Assembly: GCF_016127315.1 (NCBI RefSeq)
Contig: NZ_CP065997.1
Coordinates: 6,820,001 to 6,884,000 of the forward strand
Length of the DNA: 64,000 bases
Origin: Achromobacter deleyi
GTDB taxonomy: Bacteria; Pseudomonadota; Gammaproteobacteria; Burkholderiales; Burkholderiaceae_B
Direction of reading: 5' to 3'
Part shown: positions 49,233 to 59,386 of the stretch, in pieces
How positions within the stretch are numbered: position 1 is the stretch's first letter
Layout: each line of letters begins with the position of its first letter
The notes under the pieces: generated by a model
What the model was told of the DNA's origin: nothing
Database searches by the model: none
Seen by the model: the letters and a program-made list of their open reading frames with translations, nothing else
Made by a program: the position numbers and the translations under genes

Positions 49233-49685
49233 ATGCTGCTCGACGCCTTCCTGGCCTGGTTTCACTTCCTGGCCATCTTCGTGCTGGTGGTGGTGCTGAC
49301 CGCCGAAGCGGTGCTGCTGCGCCCCGACCTGACGCCGGCCACGCTCAAGCGCCTGGTGGTCTATGACCGCCTGTATCTGCTCAGCGCGATCCTGGTGCTG
49401 GTCACCGGCGTGCTGCGCCTGATGCTCGGCGCCAAGGGCGCGGCCTTCTACATGGGCAACCCGTGGTTCCACGCCAAGATCACGCTGTTCGTCATCATCG
49501 GCCTCTGTTCGGCCCCGCCCACGCTGGCCTTCCTGCGTTGGGCAAGACAGGCACGCCAGCAGCCCGCCTTCGTGCCGGACGCCGCGCAGATCAAGCGCGC
49601 GCGCCGCTGGGTGATGATCGAATCGCACCTGTTCATCTTCCTGCCGCTGTTCGCCGTGCTGATGGCGCGCGGCATCGGCGCGTAA
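49233..49685 (+). CDS. DUF2214 family inner membrane protein
   Basis: 150 residues with four hydrophobic helices (FLAWFHFLAIFVLVVVLTAEAVLL, LYLLSAILVLVTGVLRLMLG, AKITLFVIIGLCSAPPTLAFL, ESHLFIFLPLFAVLMARGI). The HFLA ... LTAEA and VYDRLYLLSAILVLVTGVLR pattern fits DUF2214 (heme- or CopD-like four-helix proteins). ATG 49233 with GGAG ten bases upstream was chosen. Role unknown; no operon partner. Confidence 0.8.
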   Translation: MLLDAFLAWFHFLAIFVLVVVLTAEAVLLRPDLTPATLKRLVVYDRLYLLSAILVLVTGVLRLMLGAKGAAFYMGNPWFHAKITLFVIIGLCSAPPTLAFLRWARQARQQPAFVPDAAQIKRARRWVMIESHLFIFLPLFAVLMARGIGA

Positions 49686-49716
49686 CGCGCGCCGCGACCC
49701 GCGCGGCCCGCCCTGC

Positions 49717-50826
49717 TCAGGGACAGCGCGCGCGGGTCGGCTGGGGCGCGTCGTCGCTCACGATGATGGTGGCGAAGTGGAACACGCCCACGGCGTCGTT
49801 CTTGACCACGTCGATGACCTCGCCCGACAGCGTCTGCCTCACCGACATGCCCTCGGGCACGTCGGCCTGGCCGTCGCGCCTGGCGACGTCGCCATTCCAC
49901 GGACTCAGCACCAGCACGCCCGGGAACGGCTCGCGGCCATCGCCGCGGCCGCGCCGCATGGTCTGGACCTGCGTGCCGGCGGCGTAGCGGACGCCGCCGA
50001 AGGTCGTCGGGCAGGCCAATTCGGCATCGCTGACGCGCAGCAGGCGCCGCTCGCCATCGAGGTAGAGCCGGGGCTCGCTCAACGGCAATCCGAACACCTT
50101 GACCGCCACCGGATCCTTGACCTCGATGCGCCATTGGTCCGGGTCGCGCGAGCCATCGGTATAGACGGTGCCGCCCGATCCATACACGATGGAGCCGGGC
50201 GCAAGATCGAGCGCATCGACCCGGTTGCCCGGGCCCAGCACGCACGTGTTCAGCGCCTTCATGGCGCCATCCTGCATCACGTCGAACTCGATGTCCTGGG
50301 TGGCGTCGCACTGCCAGCCCTGCACCGCCTGGCTGCCGGCGCCCCGCAGCAGGACGGTGCGCGGATGCCGGCCGCGCAGCGCGTAGGTCTCGCTGTCGTA
50401 CTCGGCGTCCAGATAGCGCCGCGCGCTCGACGCCTGCACGCCGTACATGGCCACCGGCCGCGGGAACTCGGCCTCGACGTAGGTCTCCAGTTGCCCCTCG
50501 TCCTGCAGCTTCAGGCGCGTGCCGGCCGGCATGGCAATGCCGCCCACCGTGGTCGTCGCCGCGAGGGTGACATTGCGGGCGGCCTCGGCGCGATCGCCTT
50601 CGCGCTCCACCTGCCAGATCACCGCCTGGACCCAGGCATAGAAGGCAAAGGGAACCGCCAGCACCACGAACAGCAGGCTGGAGGTCTTCCAGTACTTGCG
50701 CACCGTGCGGCGCGCGCCGCCGCTGGCGACCAGCACCAGTGCCCAGCCAAGCAGGATAAGCCCCGCCAGGAAGCCCAGGGAAACGAAGATATAGAAGCCC
50801 GCGGAGGGCAGTGCTATGGGAATCAT
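49717..50826 (-). CDS. Membrane-anchored protein of unknown function
   Basis: 369 residues from ATG 50826; an in-frame TTG at 50847 would add seven. Two N-terminal transmembrane segments (ALPSAGFYIFVSLGFLAGLILLGWAL and LLFVVLAVPFAFYAWVQAVIW, split here) are followed by a large, probably periplasmic domain with repeated short phrases such as GGIAMPAGTRLKLQDEG, PGSIVYGSGGTVYTDGS and FGGVRYAAGTQVQT. Each pairs a Gly-rich turn with an RGTxV-like strand, suggesting a repeated beta unit. Four Cys residues lie in the soluble part. No family recognised. Convergent to the DUF2214 gene. Confidence 0.75.
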   Translation of the reverse strand: MIPIALPSAGFYIFVSLGFLAGLILLGWALVLVASGGARRTVRKYWKTSSLLFVVLAVPFAFYAWVQAVIWQVEREGDRAEAARNVTLAATTTVGGIAMPAGTRLKLQDEGQLETYVEAEFPRPVAMYGVQASSARRYLDAEYDSETYALRGRHPRTVLLRGAGSQAVQGWQCDATQDIEFDVMQDGAMKALNTCVLGPGNRVDALDLAPGSIVYGSGGTVYTDGSRDPDQWRIEVKDPVAVKVFGLPLSEPRLYLDGERRLLRVSDAELACPTTFGGVRYAAGTQVQTMRRGRGDGREPFPGVLVLSPWNGDVARRDGQADVPEGMSVRQTLSGEVIDVVKNDAVGVFHFATIIVSDDAPQPTRARCP

Positions 50827-50892
50827 GGCAAGGATGATAAACGCCAAAGCGCCCGGCCGCGACGGCGCGCTCGACGGCGGCGCGAGCAGGCA

Positions 50893-50920
50893 ACAAAAAA
50901 CCGCCCGAAGGCGGTTTCTT
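50893..50920 (-). terminator. Terminator of gltA
   Basis: Stem ACCGCC-CGAA-GGCGGT; on the minus strand it runs into six U. It lies directly after gltA. Confidence 0.9.
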
Positions 50921-50939
50921 GTTCAAGCCAGGCAGCGTA

Positions 50940-52250
<1,311 letters not shown>

Positions 52251-52269
52251 GTTTTTTCCTCTCAATTAA

Positions 52270-52533
52270 TCAGAGCGACCGCATCTGGCCGATGATGCCG
52301 CGGAGTCGGGGCGTGTCGAGTTCGCCCTCGAGTTCCTTGCGGGCCAGCAGCAGGTCGAGAAGATCGTTGTCTCCCAACTCGAAGAGCTGCGTCAATGCCG
52401 TCACGTCATCGTCGGTAAGCTCGGCTTCGTGGGCGTCGAGATACCGGGTGATGATCAAGTCGTTTTCGAGCAGGCCCCGGCGCGCCCGCCAACGCAGACG
52501 CGCCCGTTCCAGTTCAGTAAGCCTGCTCATCAT
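52270..52533 (-). CDS. sdhE: SdhE, FAD assembly factor for succinate dehydrogenase
   Basis: 87-residue SdhE/SDH5/YgfY family protein that promotes covalent flavin attachment to SdhA. The RGxxE signature is visible as RRGLLEND near residue 19, followed by LTDDDVTALTQLFELGDNDLLDLLL. Placed between sdhB and gltA as in many betaproteobacteria. AAGGTG sits in front of two tandem ATG codons. Confidence 0.93.
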   Translation of the reverse strand: MMSRLTELERARLRWRARRGLLENDLIITRYLDAHEAELTDDDVTALTQLFELGDNDLLDLLLARKELEGELDTPRLRGIIGQMRSL

Positions 52534-52556
52534 TACACCTTAAATACACCAAACTA

Positions 52557-53273
52557 CTAGACCGTCCGACGGACCATCAGTTCCTTGATCTTGCCAATGG
52601 CCTTGGTCGGGTTCAGCCCCTTGGGACAGACGTCGACGCAGTTCATGATGGTATGGCAACGGAACAGGCGGTACGGGTCTTCCAGGTTGTCCAGACGCTC
52701 GCCGGTGGCTTCGTCGCGGCTGTCGGCGATGAAGCGGTAGGCTTGCAGCAGGCCGGCGGGGCCGACGAACTTGTCCGGATTCCACCAGAACGACGGGCAG
52801 GAAGTGGAACAGCACGCGCACAGGATGCACTCGTACAGGCCGTCCAGCTCTTCGCGCGCCTCGGGCGACTGCAGGCGCTCTTTCTCGGGCGGCGGCGTGT
52901 CGTTGATGAGGTACGGGCGGATCGAGTGGTACTGGTTGAAGAAGTGCGTCATGTCCACGATCAGGTCGCGGATCACGGGCAGGCCCGGCAGCGGGCGCAG
53001 CACGATCGGTTCCTTCAGCTCGCGCAGGTTCGTCGTGCAGGCCAGGCCGTTCTTGCCGTTGATGTTCATGGCGTCCGAACCGCACACGCCTTCACGGCAC
53101 GAGCGGCGCAGGGCCAGGCTGTCATCGACGTCGTTCTTGATGCGCACCAGCGCATCGAGCAGCATCTTGTCGGTGGGCTGGAGTTCGACTTCCAGCTTCT
53201 GCATGTACGGGCGCTCGTCCTTGTCCGGATCGTAGCGGTAGATTTCGAACTTGACGATTCTCTTGGTGCTCAT
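52557..53273 (-). CDS. sdhB: Succinate dehydrogenase iron-sulfur subunit
   Basis: 238-residue electron-transfer subunit of complex II. [2Fe-2S] cysteines in [11 protein letters not shown] and LACTT; [4Fe-4S] motif [12 protein letters not shown]; [3Fe-4S] motif in [17 protein letters not shown]. It is bound to SdhA on the cytoplasmic face of the membrane. Follows sdhA by 18 bases. Confidence 0.97.
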   Translation of the reverse strand: MSTKRIVKFEIYRYDPDKDERPYMQKLEVELQPTDKMLLDALVRIKNDVDDSLALRRSCREGVCGSDAMNINGKNGLACTTNLRELKEPIVLRPLPGLPVIRDLIVDMTHFFNQYHSIRPYLINDTPPPEKERLQSPEAREELDGLYECILCACCSTSCPSFWWNPDKFVGPAGLLQAYRFIADSRDEATGERLDNLEDPYRLFRCHTIMNCVDVCPKGLNPTKAIGKIKELMVRRTV

Positions 53274-53291
53274 AGTAGGCTCTATCCGGAC

Positions 53292-55070
53292 TTAGAAGGT
53301 ACGCGCCTTGGGCGGGAAGGACTCGACCGTCAGCGGCTTCATCTGCACAGGCTTGTAATCCAGGCGGCTGCCTTCGGAGTACCACAGCGTGTGCTTGAGC
53401 CAGTTCTCGTCGTCGCGGGTCGGGTGGTCGTCCAGCGCATGGGCGCCACGGCTTTCGGTGCGGTTGGCGGCCGACTTGATGGTGGCGCGGGCCACTTCGG
53501 TCATGTTGGCCAGTTCCAGCGCCTCGACGCGCGCGGTGTTGAACACCTTGGACTTGTCCTTGAAGTAGATGTTGTCGGCTTGCTTGGCCAGGTCTTCGAT
53601 CTGGGTCACGCCTTCGTTCAGCAGTTCCAGCGTGCGGAACACGCCGCAGTGGCGCTGCATCGAGAAGCGGATGGCGTTGCCGATGTCCTGGGTCTTCTCG
53701 CCCGAAGTGCGCGATTCCAGCTTGTTGACGCGGTCCAGCGAGAATTCGACGGCTTGCTGCGGCACGGGCTGGTGCGCGTGCTGGCGTTCCGGATGCGAAT
53801 TGACGATGTGGTTGCCGGTGGCGCGACCGAACACGATCAGGTCCAGCAGCGAGTTGGTGCCCAGGCGGTTGGCGCCGTGCACCGACACCGCGGCGCATTC
53901 GCCGATGGCGTACAGGCCGTTGACGATCTTGTTCTCGCCGTTTTCGCGCGTCAGCACCTGGCCGTGGTAGTTGGCCGGGATGCCGCCCATCTGGTAGTGG
54001 ATGGTCGGGACGACGGGGATCGGTTCCTTGATCGGGTCGACGTTGCCGAACTTGATGGCGATTTCGCGGATCGAGGGCAGACGCTTGTTGATGACGTCGG
54101 CGCCGAGGTGATCGAGCTTGAGCACCACGTAGCTGCCGTCCGGACCGCAACCGCGGCCTTCCTTGATTTCCTGGTCCATCGAGCGCGACACGAAGTCACG
54201 CGGGGCCAGATCCTTCAGCGTGGGCGCGTAGCGTTCCATGAAACGCTCGCCGTCCTTGTTCAGCAGGATGCCGCCTTCGCCGCGCACGCCTTCGGTGATC
54301 AGCACGCCGGCGCCGGCCACGCCGGTCGGGTGGAATTGCCAGAATTCCATGTCCTGCAGCGGGATGCCCGCGCGGGCGGCCATGCCCAGGCCGTCACCGG
54401 TGTTGATGAAGGCGTTGGTGGACGCGGCCCAGATACGGCCGGCGCCGCCGGTGGCCAGCACCGTGGTCTTGGCTTCCAGGATGTAGATTTCGCCCGTTTC
54501 CATTTCGAGGGCGGTCACGCCCAGGACGTCGCCGGCTTCGTTGCGCAGCAGGTCCAGCGCCATCCATTCGACGAAGAACTGGGTGCGGGCGGCAACGTTG
54601 CGCTGGTACAGGGTGTGCAGCAGCGCGTGACCGGTACGGTCGGCAGCGGCACAGGCGCGCTGGACCGGCTTTTCACCGAAGTTGGCGGTGTGGCCGCCGA
54701 ACGGACGCTGGTAGATGGTGCCGTCGGGGTTGCGGTCGAACGGCATGCCGAAGTGCTCGAGCTCGTACACGGCGTTCGGGGCTTCGCGGCACATGAATTC
54801 GATGGCGTCCTGGTCGCCCAGCCAGTCCGACCCCTTGACGGTGTCGTACATGTGCCAGTACCAGTTGTCTTCGCTCATGTTGCCCAGCGAGGCGCTCACG
54901 CCGCCTTGTGCGGCCACGGTGTGCGAACGCGTGGGGAACACTTTGGACAGCACTGCAACGGACAGGCCCGCTTGGGACAGTTGCAGCGAACAACGCATGC
55001 CGGCTCCGCCGGCGCCAACGACCACCACATCAAACTGGCGGCGCGGCAAGGATTTCAGGACAGAGACCAC
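53292..55070 (-). CDS. sdhA: Succinate dehydrogenase flavoprotein subunit
   Basis: 592-residue flavoprotein oxidising succinate to fumarate. Dinucleotide motif VVVGAGGAGMRCSLQLS, covalent FAD His in TRSHTVAAQGG, substrate-binding HPTGVAGAGVLITEG, and the catalytic-region GANRLGTNSLLDLIVFG. Starts with GTG at 55070, three bases beyond the sdhD stop. Confidence 0.97.
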   Translation of the reverse strand: MVSVLKSLPRRQFDVVVVGAGGAGMRCSLQLSQAGLSVAVLSKVFPTRSHTVAAQGGVSASLGNMSEDNWYWHMYDTVKGSDWLGDQDAIEFMCREAPNAVYELEHFGMPFDRNPDGTIYQRPFGGHTANFGEKPVQRACAAADRTGHALLHTLYQRNVAARTQFFVEWMALDLLRNEAGDVLGVTALEMETGEIYILEAKTTVLATGGAGRIWAASTNAFINTGDGLGMAARAGIPLQDMEFWQFHPTGVAGAGVLITEGVRGEGGILLNKDGERFMERYAPTLKDLAPRDFVSRSMDQEIKEGRGCGPDGSYVVLKLDHLGADVINKRLPSIREIAIKFGNVDPIKEPIPVVPTIHYQMGGIPANYHGQVLTRENGENKIVNGLYAIGECAAVSVHGANRLGTNSLLDLIVFGRATGNHIVNSHPERQHAHQPVPQQAVEFSLDRVNKLESRTSGEKTQDIGNAIRFSMQRHCGVFRTLELLNEGVTQIEDLAKQADNIYFKDKSKVFNTARVEALELANMTEVARATIKSAANRTESRGAHALDDHPTRDDENWLKHTLWYSEGSRLDYKPVQMKPLTVESFPPKARTF

Positions 55071-55073
55071 GGC

Positions 55074-55457
55074 TTAGATGCTCCAGAGGATTTGCGCGAA
55101 GTAAACGACCGTACCGATCAACCAGAGGATCGTCAGCACTTGCAGCAGCAGGCGCAGGCCCACCGGCTTGACGTAGTCCATCCAGATGTCGCGCACGCCA
55201 ATCCAGGCATGCCAGGCCAACGCAAAGAAGGCAAGGGAGGCCAGGATCTGGCCAACCGGAATGAAGCCCACGTAGAAATTGAACAGCTTGACCCAGTGTT
55301 CGTACGTGAAGGCGGGCATCGTCAGGATGCCGATGAGCAGCACCAGCGTGTACACGGCCATGATGACGGCGGTGATGCGCTGGATGATGAAGTCCATGAC
55401 GCCATAATGGGCGCCGACGACCAGGCGCTTGGGTCCGTAGTTTTTAGCGGCGGCCAT
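55074..55457 (-). CDS. sdhD: Succinate dehydrogenase membrane anchor SdhD
   Basis: 127-residue hydrophobic anchor with three transmembrane helices (IIQRITAVIMAVYTLVLLIGI, VGQILASLAFFALAWHAWIGV, LLLQVLTILWLIGTVVYFA). The R-x-x-A and HAWIGVRDIWMDYVKP segments help bind heme b and ubiquinone. ATG directly abuts the sdhC stop. Confidence 0.93.
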   Translation of the reverse strand: MAAAKNYGPKRLVVGAHYGVMDFIIQRITAVIMAVYTLVLLIGILTMPAFTYEHWVKLFNFYVGFIPVGQILASLAFFALAWHAWIGVRDIWMDYVKPVGLRLLLQVLTILWLIGTVVYFAQILWSI

Positions 55458-55874
55458 TTACAGCACTCCGAACAGTTTGAGACCGAACACCAGCGTCAGC
55501 GCCAGGCTGACACCGAAGACCACGCCGGCGCTTTTCTTGGCCGACAGCTTGTCGATACCCAGGTGCAGGTCCAGCAGCAGGTAGCGGATGCCGGCACAGA
55601 AGTGGTGCAGGTAGCCCCAGATCAGGACCAGGAAGACCAGCTTGACGATCGGGTTGGCCGCGATGGAGGCGATCCATGCGAACGACTGCGGCGCGGCCAC
55701 GCTCGCTGCGAACAGCGGAACGATGACCAAGGGCAAACAGAGGAACAGCAGTATGCCGCTGATGCGGTGCAGGATGGACAGCTTGCCGGCCAGGGGCAGG
55801 CGATAGGAGAACGCAACTTGGGCAAGCCCAATATTGCGAAACTGCGGACGTGGCTTGGCAGCGGTGTCGGACAT
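55458..55874 (-). CDS. sdhC: Succinate dehydrogenase cytochrome b556 subunit
   Basis: 138-residue anchor subunit with three helices. The family signature appears as SILHRISGILLFLCLPLV, and the heme-ligand region as WGYLHHFCAGIRYLLLDLHLG. First gene of the sdh-gltA cluster. GAGG lies five bases before the ATG. The 120 bases upstream, to the gntR stop, must hold the promoter, but no convincing -35/-10 pair could be picked. Confidence 0.95.
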   Translation of the reverse strand: MSDTAAKPRPQFRNIGLAQVAFSYRLPLAGKLSILHRISGILLFLCLPLVIVPLFAASVAAPQSFAWIASIAANPIVKLVFLVLIWGYLHHFCAGIRYLLLDLHLGIDKLSAKKSAGVVFGVSLALTLVFGLKLFGVL

Positions 55875-55995
55875 GACGGCCTCGGTGTTTCGGAACTAGG
55901 GAATCGTGACGGCGCTAATGCCGTGGCCCTTGCGGGCAAACACGGTATTTTCGCCCAGAGATTGGGTTGGTATCAAATCGTAGATAAAAAGCTCA

Positions 55996-56775
55996 TCAAT
56001 TCAGACTATTGCGGTAGTGGTAGCGATCGGTCAAGTACAAGCCCCGGCGAATTTCCATGGGGCGGTCACCATACGTGTACGACACACGATCCACCTGCAA
56101 CAACGGCGCGCCGGCGGCAACATTAAGCCACGTACAGACTTCGGCCGGCGCCGCCACGGCGCGCAGCTTTTCGTCCGCGCGCACCATGCTCACGCCGAAC
56201 TCGGATTCAAACAGGCCATAGAGCGGCGCCTTGTTGGCGGTCAGCAGCTCCTGGGTGAGGCCGCGGAAGATCGATCCGGGCAGCCAGATGTCGTCCAGCA
56301 CGGTGGGCACCTGCCCCATGCACAGCAGCCGGCGGATCGAGATCACGGTTTCGCCGGCGCGCAGATCGAGCGCGCGCGCGATCTCGGCCGGGGCGCGCAG
56401 GCGACGGCACTCGAGGATGCGGCTTTCCGCCCGCACGGCCTCGCCCTCTTCATCGGGGGCCAGGCGCAGGAAACGGTAGCGCACGCGGGCTTCATGGTGG
56501 GTGGCGACGAAGGTGCCCTTGCCCTGGCGACGCAGCAGCAAGTGTTCGGCGGCCAGCTCATCGACCGCCTTGCGCACCGTGCCCTGGCTCACCTGGAAAC
56601 GGGCGGCCAGATCGATTTCGCTGGGGATGAGTTCGCCGGGCTTCCATTCGCCGCGGTCCAGGCTCTGCACGAGCAGGTCCTTGATCTGGCGGTACAGCGG
56701 ACTGAAAGCGGCCCCCTCGCCCGTCGGACGGGCGGCGCGTGTGCGTAGGGGAGTTTCGGGCCGGGGGTCTGCCAT
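55996..56775 (-). CDS. GntR/HutC family transcriptional regulator
   Basis: About 259 residues from ATG 56775; ATGs at 56796 and 56802 are equally possible and none has a clear ribosome binding site. N-terminal winged helix-turn-helix (PLYRQIKDLLVQSLDRGEWK, PSEIDLAARFQVSQGTVRKAVDELAAEHLL, RRQGKGTFVA) and a C-terminal UTRA ligand domain (LDDIWLPGSIFRGL, VDRVSYTYGDRPMEIRRGLY). It lies between sdhC and the divergent mdh. A large palindrome upstream of its start may be its operator. It probably senses a central-metabolism acid, but this is inference. Confidence 0.9.
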   Translation of the reverse strand: MADPRPETPLRTRAARPTGEGAAFSPLYRQIKDLLVQSLDRGEWKPGELIPSEIDLAARFQVSQGTVRKAVDELAAEHLLLRRQGKGTFVATHHEARVRYRFLRLAPDEEGEAVRAESRILECRRLRAPAEIARALDLRAGETVISIRRLLCMGQVPTVLDDIWLPGSIFRGLTQELLTANKAPLYGLFESEFGVSMVRADEKLRAVAAPAEVCTWLNVAAGAPLLQVDRVSYTYGDRPMEIRRGLYLTDRYHYRNSLN

Positions 56776-56960
56776 GGATCGTCTTGGAAGTGTCATGTTC
56801 ATCCGGAGAATGGAAAGGCAGCGCAAACGATGCGGTTTCCATTCGCATGCGCTGCTGCGTTGCCGGTGTTCTGGCCTGATACAGGCGCGCAGCCGGCGGT
56901 GCTGCGGCGCATTCGAACAAACGCTCTATTGTGGCATATCGGGGGCGGCGCTGTCCAACG

Positions 56961-56986
56961 TCTTATGTCTTATATAAGATATAAGA
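56961..56986. promoter_or_regulatory. Palindromic operator between gntR and mdh
   Basis: TCTTATGTCTTATATAAGATATAAGA is a near-perfect 26-base palindrome, 24 of 26 positions symmetric, with core CTTATATAAG. It lies just upstream of the mdh -35 element and upstream of gntR. Confidence 0.7.
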
Positions 56987-56990
56987 TCAA

Positions 56991-57019
56991 TTGACGCACC
57001 CGTAAATTAGTTCTAGGAT
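56991..57019 (+). promoter_or_regulatory. mdh promoter
   Basis: TTGACG (56991-56996), 17-base spacer, TAGGAT (57014-57019), a good sigma70 match. The -35 is five bases right of the palindrome. Confidence 0.7.
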
Positions 57020-57132
57020 TTCTGTCTGTCCGGCAACCTGTCCGCCCCTCGCGCGCGGAGGGTCTTCGCCGCTCAACGGATTACACTGATTGGTGAGATT
57101 TTTTTCTCGCCACACCATTACGGAGAACGTCC

Positions 57133-58122
57133 ATGTCTAAGCCTGCCTTGCGTGTCGCCGTCACCGGCGCCGCCGGCCAAATCGGTTACGCCCTGCTGTT
57201 CCGCATCGCCTCCGGCGAAATGCTGGGCAAAGATCAGCCCGTCATTCTGCAACTGCTCGAAATCCCCGACGAGAAAGCGCAAAAGGCCCTGAAGGGCGTC
57301 ATCATGGAACTGGATGACTGCGCCTTCCCGCTGCTGCAGGAAGTCACCGCCCACAGCGATCCGCGCACGGCGTTCAAGGACGCGGACGTGGCCCTGCTGG
57401 TCGGCGCCCGCCCGCGCGGCCCCGGCATGGAACGCAAGGACCTGCTGTCGGTCAACGCCCAGATCTTCACGGCCCAGGGCAAGGCCCTGAACGACGTCGC
57501 CAGCCGCAACGTCAAGGTCCTGGTGGTCGGCAACCCGGCCAACACCAACGCCTACATCGCCATGAAGTCGGCGCCGGACCTGCCCGCCAAGAACTTCACC
57601 GCCATGCTGCGCCTGGACCACAACCGCGCCCTGTCGCAACTGGCCGCCAAGTCGGGCAAGGCCGTGGCCGACATCGAGAAGCTGGTCGTGTGGGGCAACC
57701 ACTCGCCCACCATGTACCCCGACTTCCGCTTCGCCACCGTCGGCGGCGAATCGCTGTCCAAGCTGATCAACGACGACGCCTGGAACCGCGACACGTTCAT
57801 CCCCACCGTGGGCAAGCGCGGCGCCGCCATCATCGAGGCCCGTGGCCTGTCGTCGGCCGCCTCGGCCGCCAACGCCGCCATCGACCACGTGCGTGACTGG
57901 GTCCTGGGCAGCAACGGCAAGTGGGTCACCATGGGCATCCCGTCGGATGGCTCCTACGGCATCCCCGAAGGCATCATCTACGGCGTGCCGGTCACGACCG
58001 AAAACGGCGAATACAAGCGCGTCGAAGGCCTGGAAATCGACGCCTTCTCGCGTGAGCGCCTGGACTTCACGCTGAAAGAGCTCCTCGAAGAGCGCGACGG
58101 CGTCAAGGACCTGCTGAAGTAA
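57133..58122 (+). CDS. mdh: Malate dehydrogenase
   Basis: 329-residue NAD-dependent enzyme oxidising malate to oxaloacetate. N-terminal Rossmann motif [20 protein letters not shown], substrate Arg in [23 protein letters not shown], catalytic His in [13 protein letters not shown]. Its sequence type (cytosolic-like) is the usual betaproteobacterial Mdh. Preceded by CGGAGAACGTCC; divergent from gntR. Confidence 0.97.
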   Translation: MSKPALRVAVTGAAGQIGYALLFRIASGEMLGKDQPVILQLLEIPDEKAQKALKGVIMELDDCAFPLLQEVTAHSDPRTAFKDADVALLVGARPRGPGMERKDLLSVNAQIFTAQGKALNDVASRNVKVLVVGNPANTNAYIAMKSAPDLPAKNFTAMLRLDHNRALSQLAAKSGKAVADIEKLVVWGNHSPTMYPDFRFATVGGESLSKLINDDAWNRDTFIPTVGKRGAAIIEARGLSSAASAANAAIDHVRDWVLGSNGKWVTMGIPSDGSYGIPEGIIYGVPVTTENGEYKRVEGLEIDAFSRERLDFTLKELLEERDGVKDLLK

Positions 58123-58137
58123 GCAGTCATCAAGCAG

Positions 58138-58270
58138 AATTGGGCCCGTTGACGCGGGCCCAATTCGCAAGCGGACGGCGCGTCAACGGATGCGCCGTCC
58201 GCGGAACGCAAACCTGTCTCTTTGCGCCCGCGCAATGAATTGTCGCGAAGGGGACAGATTTACGTTCCGC
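58138..58270. repeat. Three adjacent inverted repeats between mdh and prpB
   Basis: (1) GAATTGGGCCCG / CGGGCCCAATTC, 58138-58167, a probable mdh terminator without U-run. (2) GCGGACGGCGC / GCGCCGTCCGC, 58171-58202. (3) GCGGAACG(C)AAA(C)CTGTC / GACAG(A)TTT(A)CGTTCCGC, 58201-58270, imperfect arms around a 17-base loop. The remaining bases to prpB show no gene. Confidence 0.75.
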
Positions 58271-58399
58271 GACCGCGGTAAGGTCGTGGCCAGGCGCCGG
58301 AGCCCGATCCGGCACGGCCACCCGCCGCAGGCCCGCAGACCCAGCCATCCCAGCCGGGGCAACGTCACGACACCCGGCCCTCTATAACGGAGACTCCTC

Positions 58400-59290
58400 A
58401 TGTCCAGACCCGAATCCGCCGGCGCCCTGTTCCGCCGCGCGCTCGCCGAAGAAAGCCCGCTGCAGATCATCGGCGCCATCAACGCCAACCACGCCCTGCT
58501 GGCCAAGCGCGCCGGCTACCGCGCCATCTATCTTTCGGGCGGCGGCGTGGCGGCGGGTTCGCTGGGCCTGCCCGACCTGGGCATCAACACCATGGACGAC
58601 GTGCTGACGGACGTGCGCCGCATCACCGACGTCTGCGACGTGCCGCTGCTGGTCGACATCGACACCGGTTTCGGCCCGTCGGCATTCAACATCGCCCGCA
58701 CCGTCAAGAGCCTCATCAAGTTCGGCGCCGCCGCCTGCCACATCGAGGACCAGGTCGGCGCCAAGCGCTGCGGCCACCGCCCGGGCAAGGAAATCGTCAG
58801 CACCGAGGAAATGGCCGACCGCGTCAAGGCCGCGGCCGACGCCCGCACCGACAGCGACTTCTACCTGATCGCGCGCACCGACGCCATCGCCTCGCACGGC
58901 GTGGACGCCGCTATCGAGCGCGCGCTGGCCTGCGTCGAAGCCGGCGCCGACGCCATCTTCGCCGAAGCCGCCTACGACCTGCCGACCTACGACCGATTCG
59001 TCAAGGCCGTCAACGTGCCGGTGCTGGCCAACATCACCGAATTCGGCAAGACGCCGCTGTTCTCGGTGGAAGAGCTCAAGAGCGTGGGCGTGGGCATGGT
59101 GCTCTACCCGCTGTCGGCCTTCCGCGCCATGAACAAGGCCGCCGAGGCCGTCTACACCGCGATCCGCCGCGACGGCCACCAGAAGAACGTGGTCGACCTG
59201 ATGCAGACGCGCGAAGAACTGTACGACCGCATCGGCTACCACGAATTCGAATCGCGCCTGGACGCCCTGTTCCAGAAGGGCAAGGCCTGA
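58400..59290 (+). CDS. prpB: 2-methylisocitrate lyase
   Basis: 296-residue enzyme of the isocitrate lyase/PEP mutase superfamily, cleaving 2-methylisocitrate to pyruvate and succinate in propionate breakdown. Signature KRCGH with catalytic Cys ([12 protein letters not shown]), [19 protein letters not shown], and [17 protein letters not shown] for Mg2+ binding. GGAG site before the ATG. First of prpB-prpC-prpD. Confidence 0.96.
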   Translation: MSRPESAGALFRRALAEESPLQIIGAINANHALLAKRAGYRAIYLSGGGVAAGSLGLPDLGINTMDDVLTDVRRITDVCDVPLLVDIDTGFGPSAFNIARTVKSLIKFGAAACHIEDQVGAKRCGHRPGKEIVSTEEMADRVKAAADARTDSDFYLIARTDAIASHGVDAAIERALACVEAGADAIFAEAAYDLPTYDRFVKAVNVPVLANITEFGKTPLFSVEELKSVGVGMVLYPLSAFRAMNKAAEAVYTAIRRDGHQKNVVDLMQTREELYDRIGYHEFESRLDALFQKGKA

Positions 59291-59386
59291 GCGCGCGCCA
59301 CCGTATCCGGCGCCGCGGCAACCCCGCGGCGCCCCGCTTCCCCCATTGCATTGCATCGACCACCGCGAAAGGAAAGGAGTAGAGAC

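Noticed and set aside
52653..56126. Plus-strand open frame of over 1100 codons opposite sdhBADC
   Set aside because: Antisense of clearly identified sdh genes with no motif or ribosome binding site; stop codons are simply rare in this frame.
57091..57112. GGTGAG...CTCGCC hairpin upstream of mdh as a terminator or riboswitch
   Set aside because: The stem is short with a mismatch and the T-run lies in the loop; probably chance in the leader.
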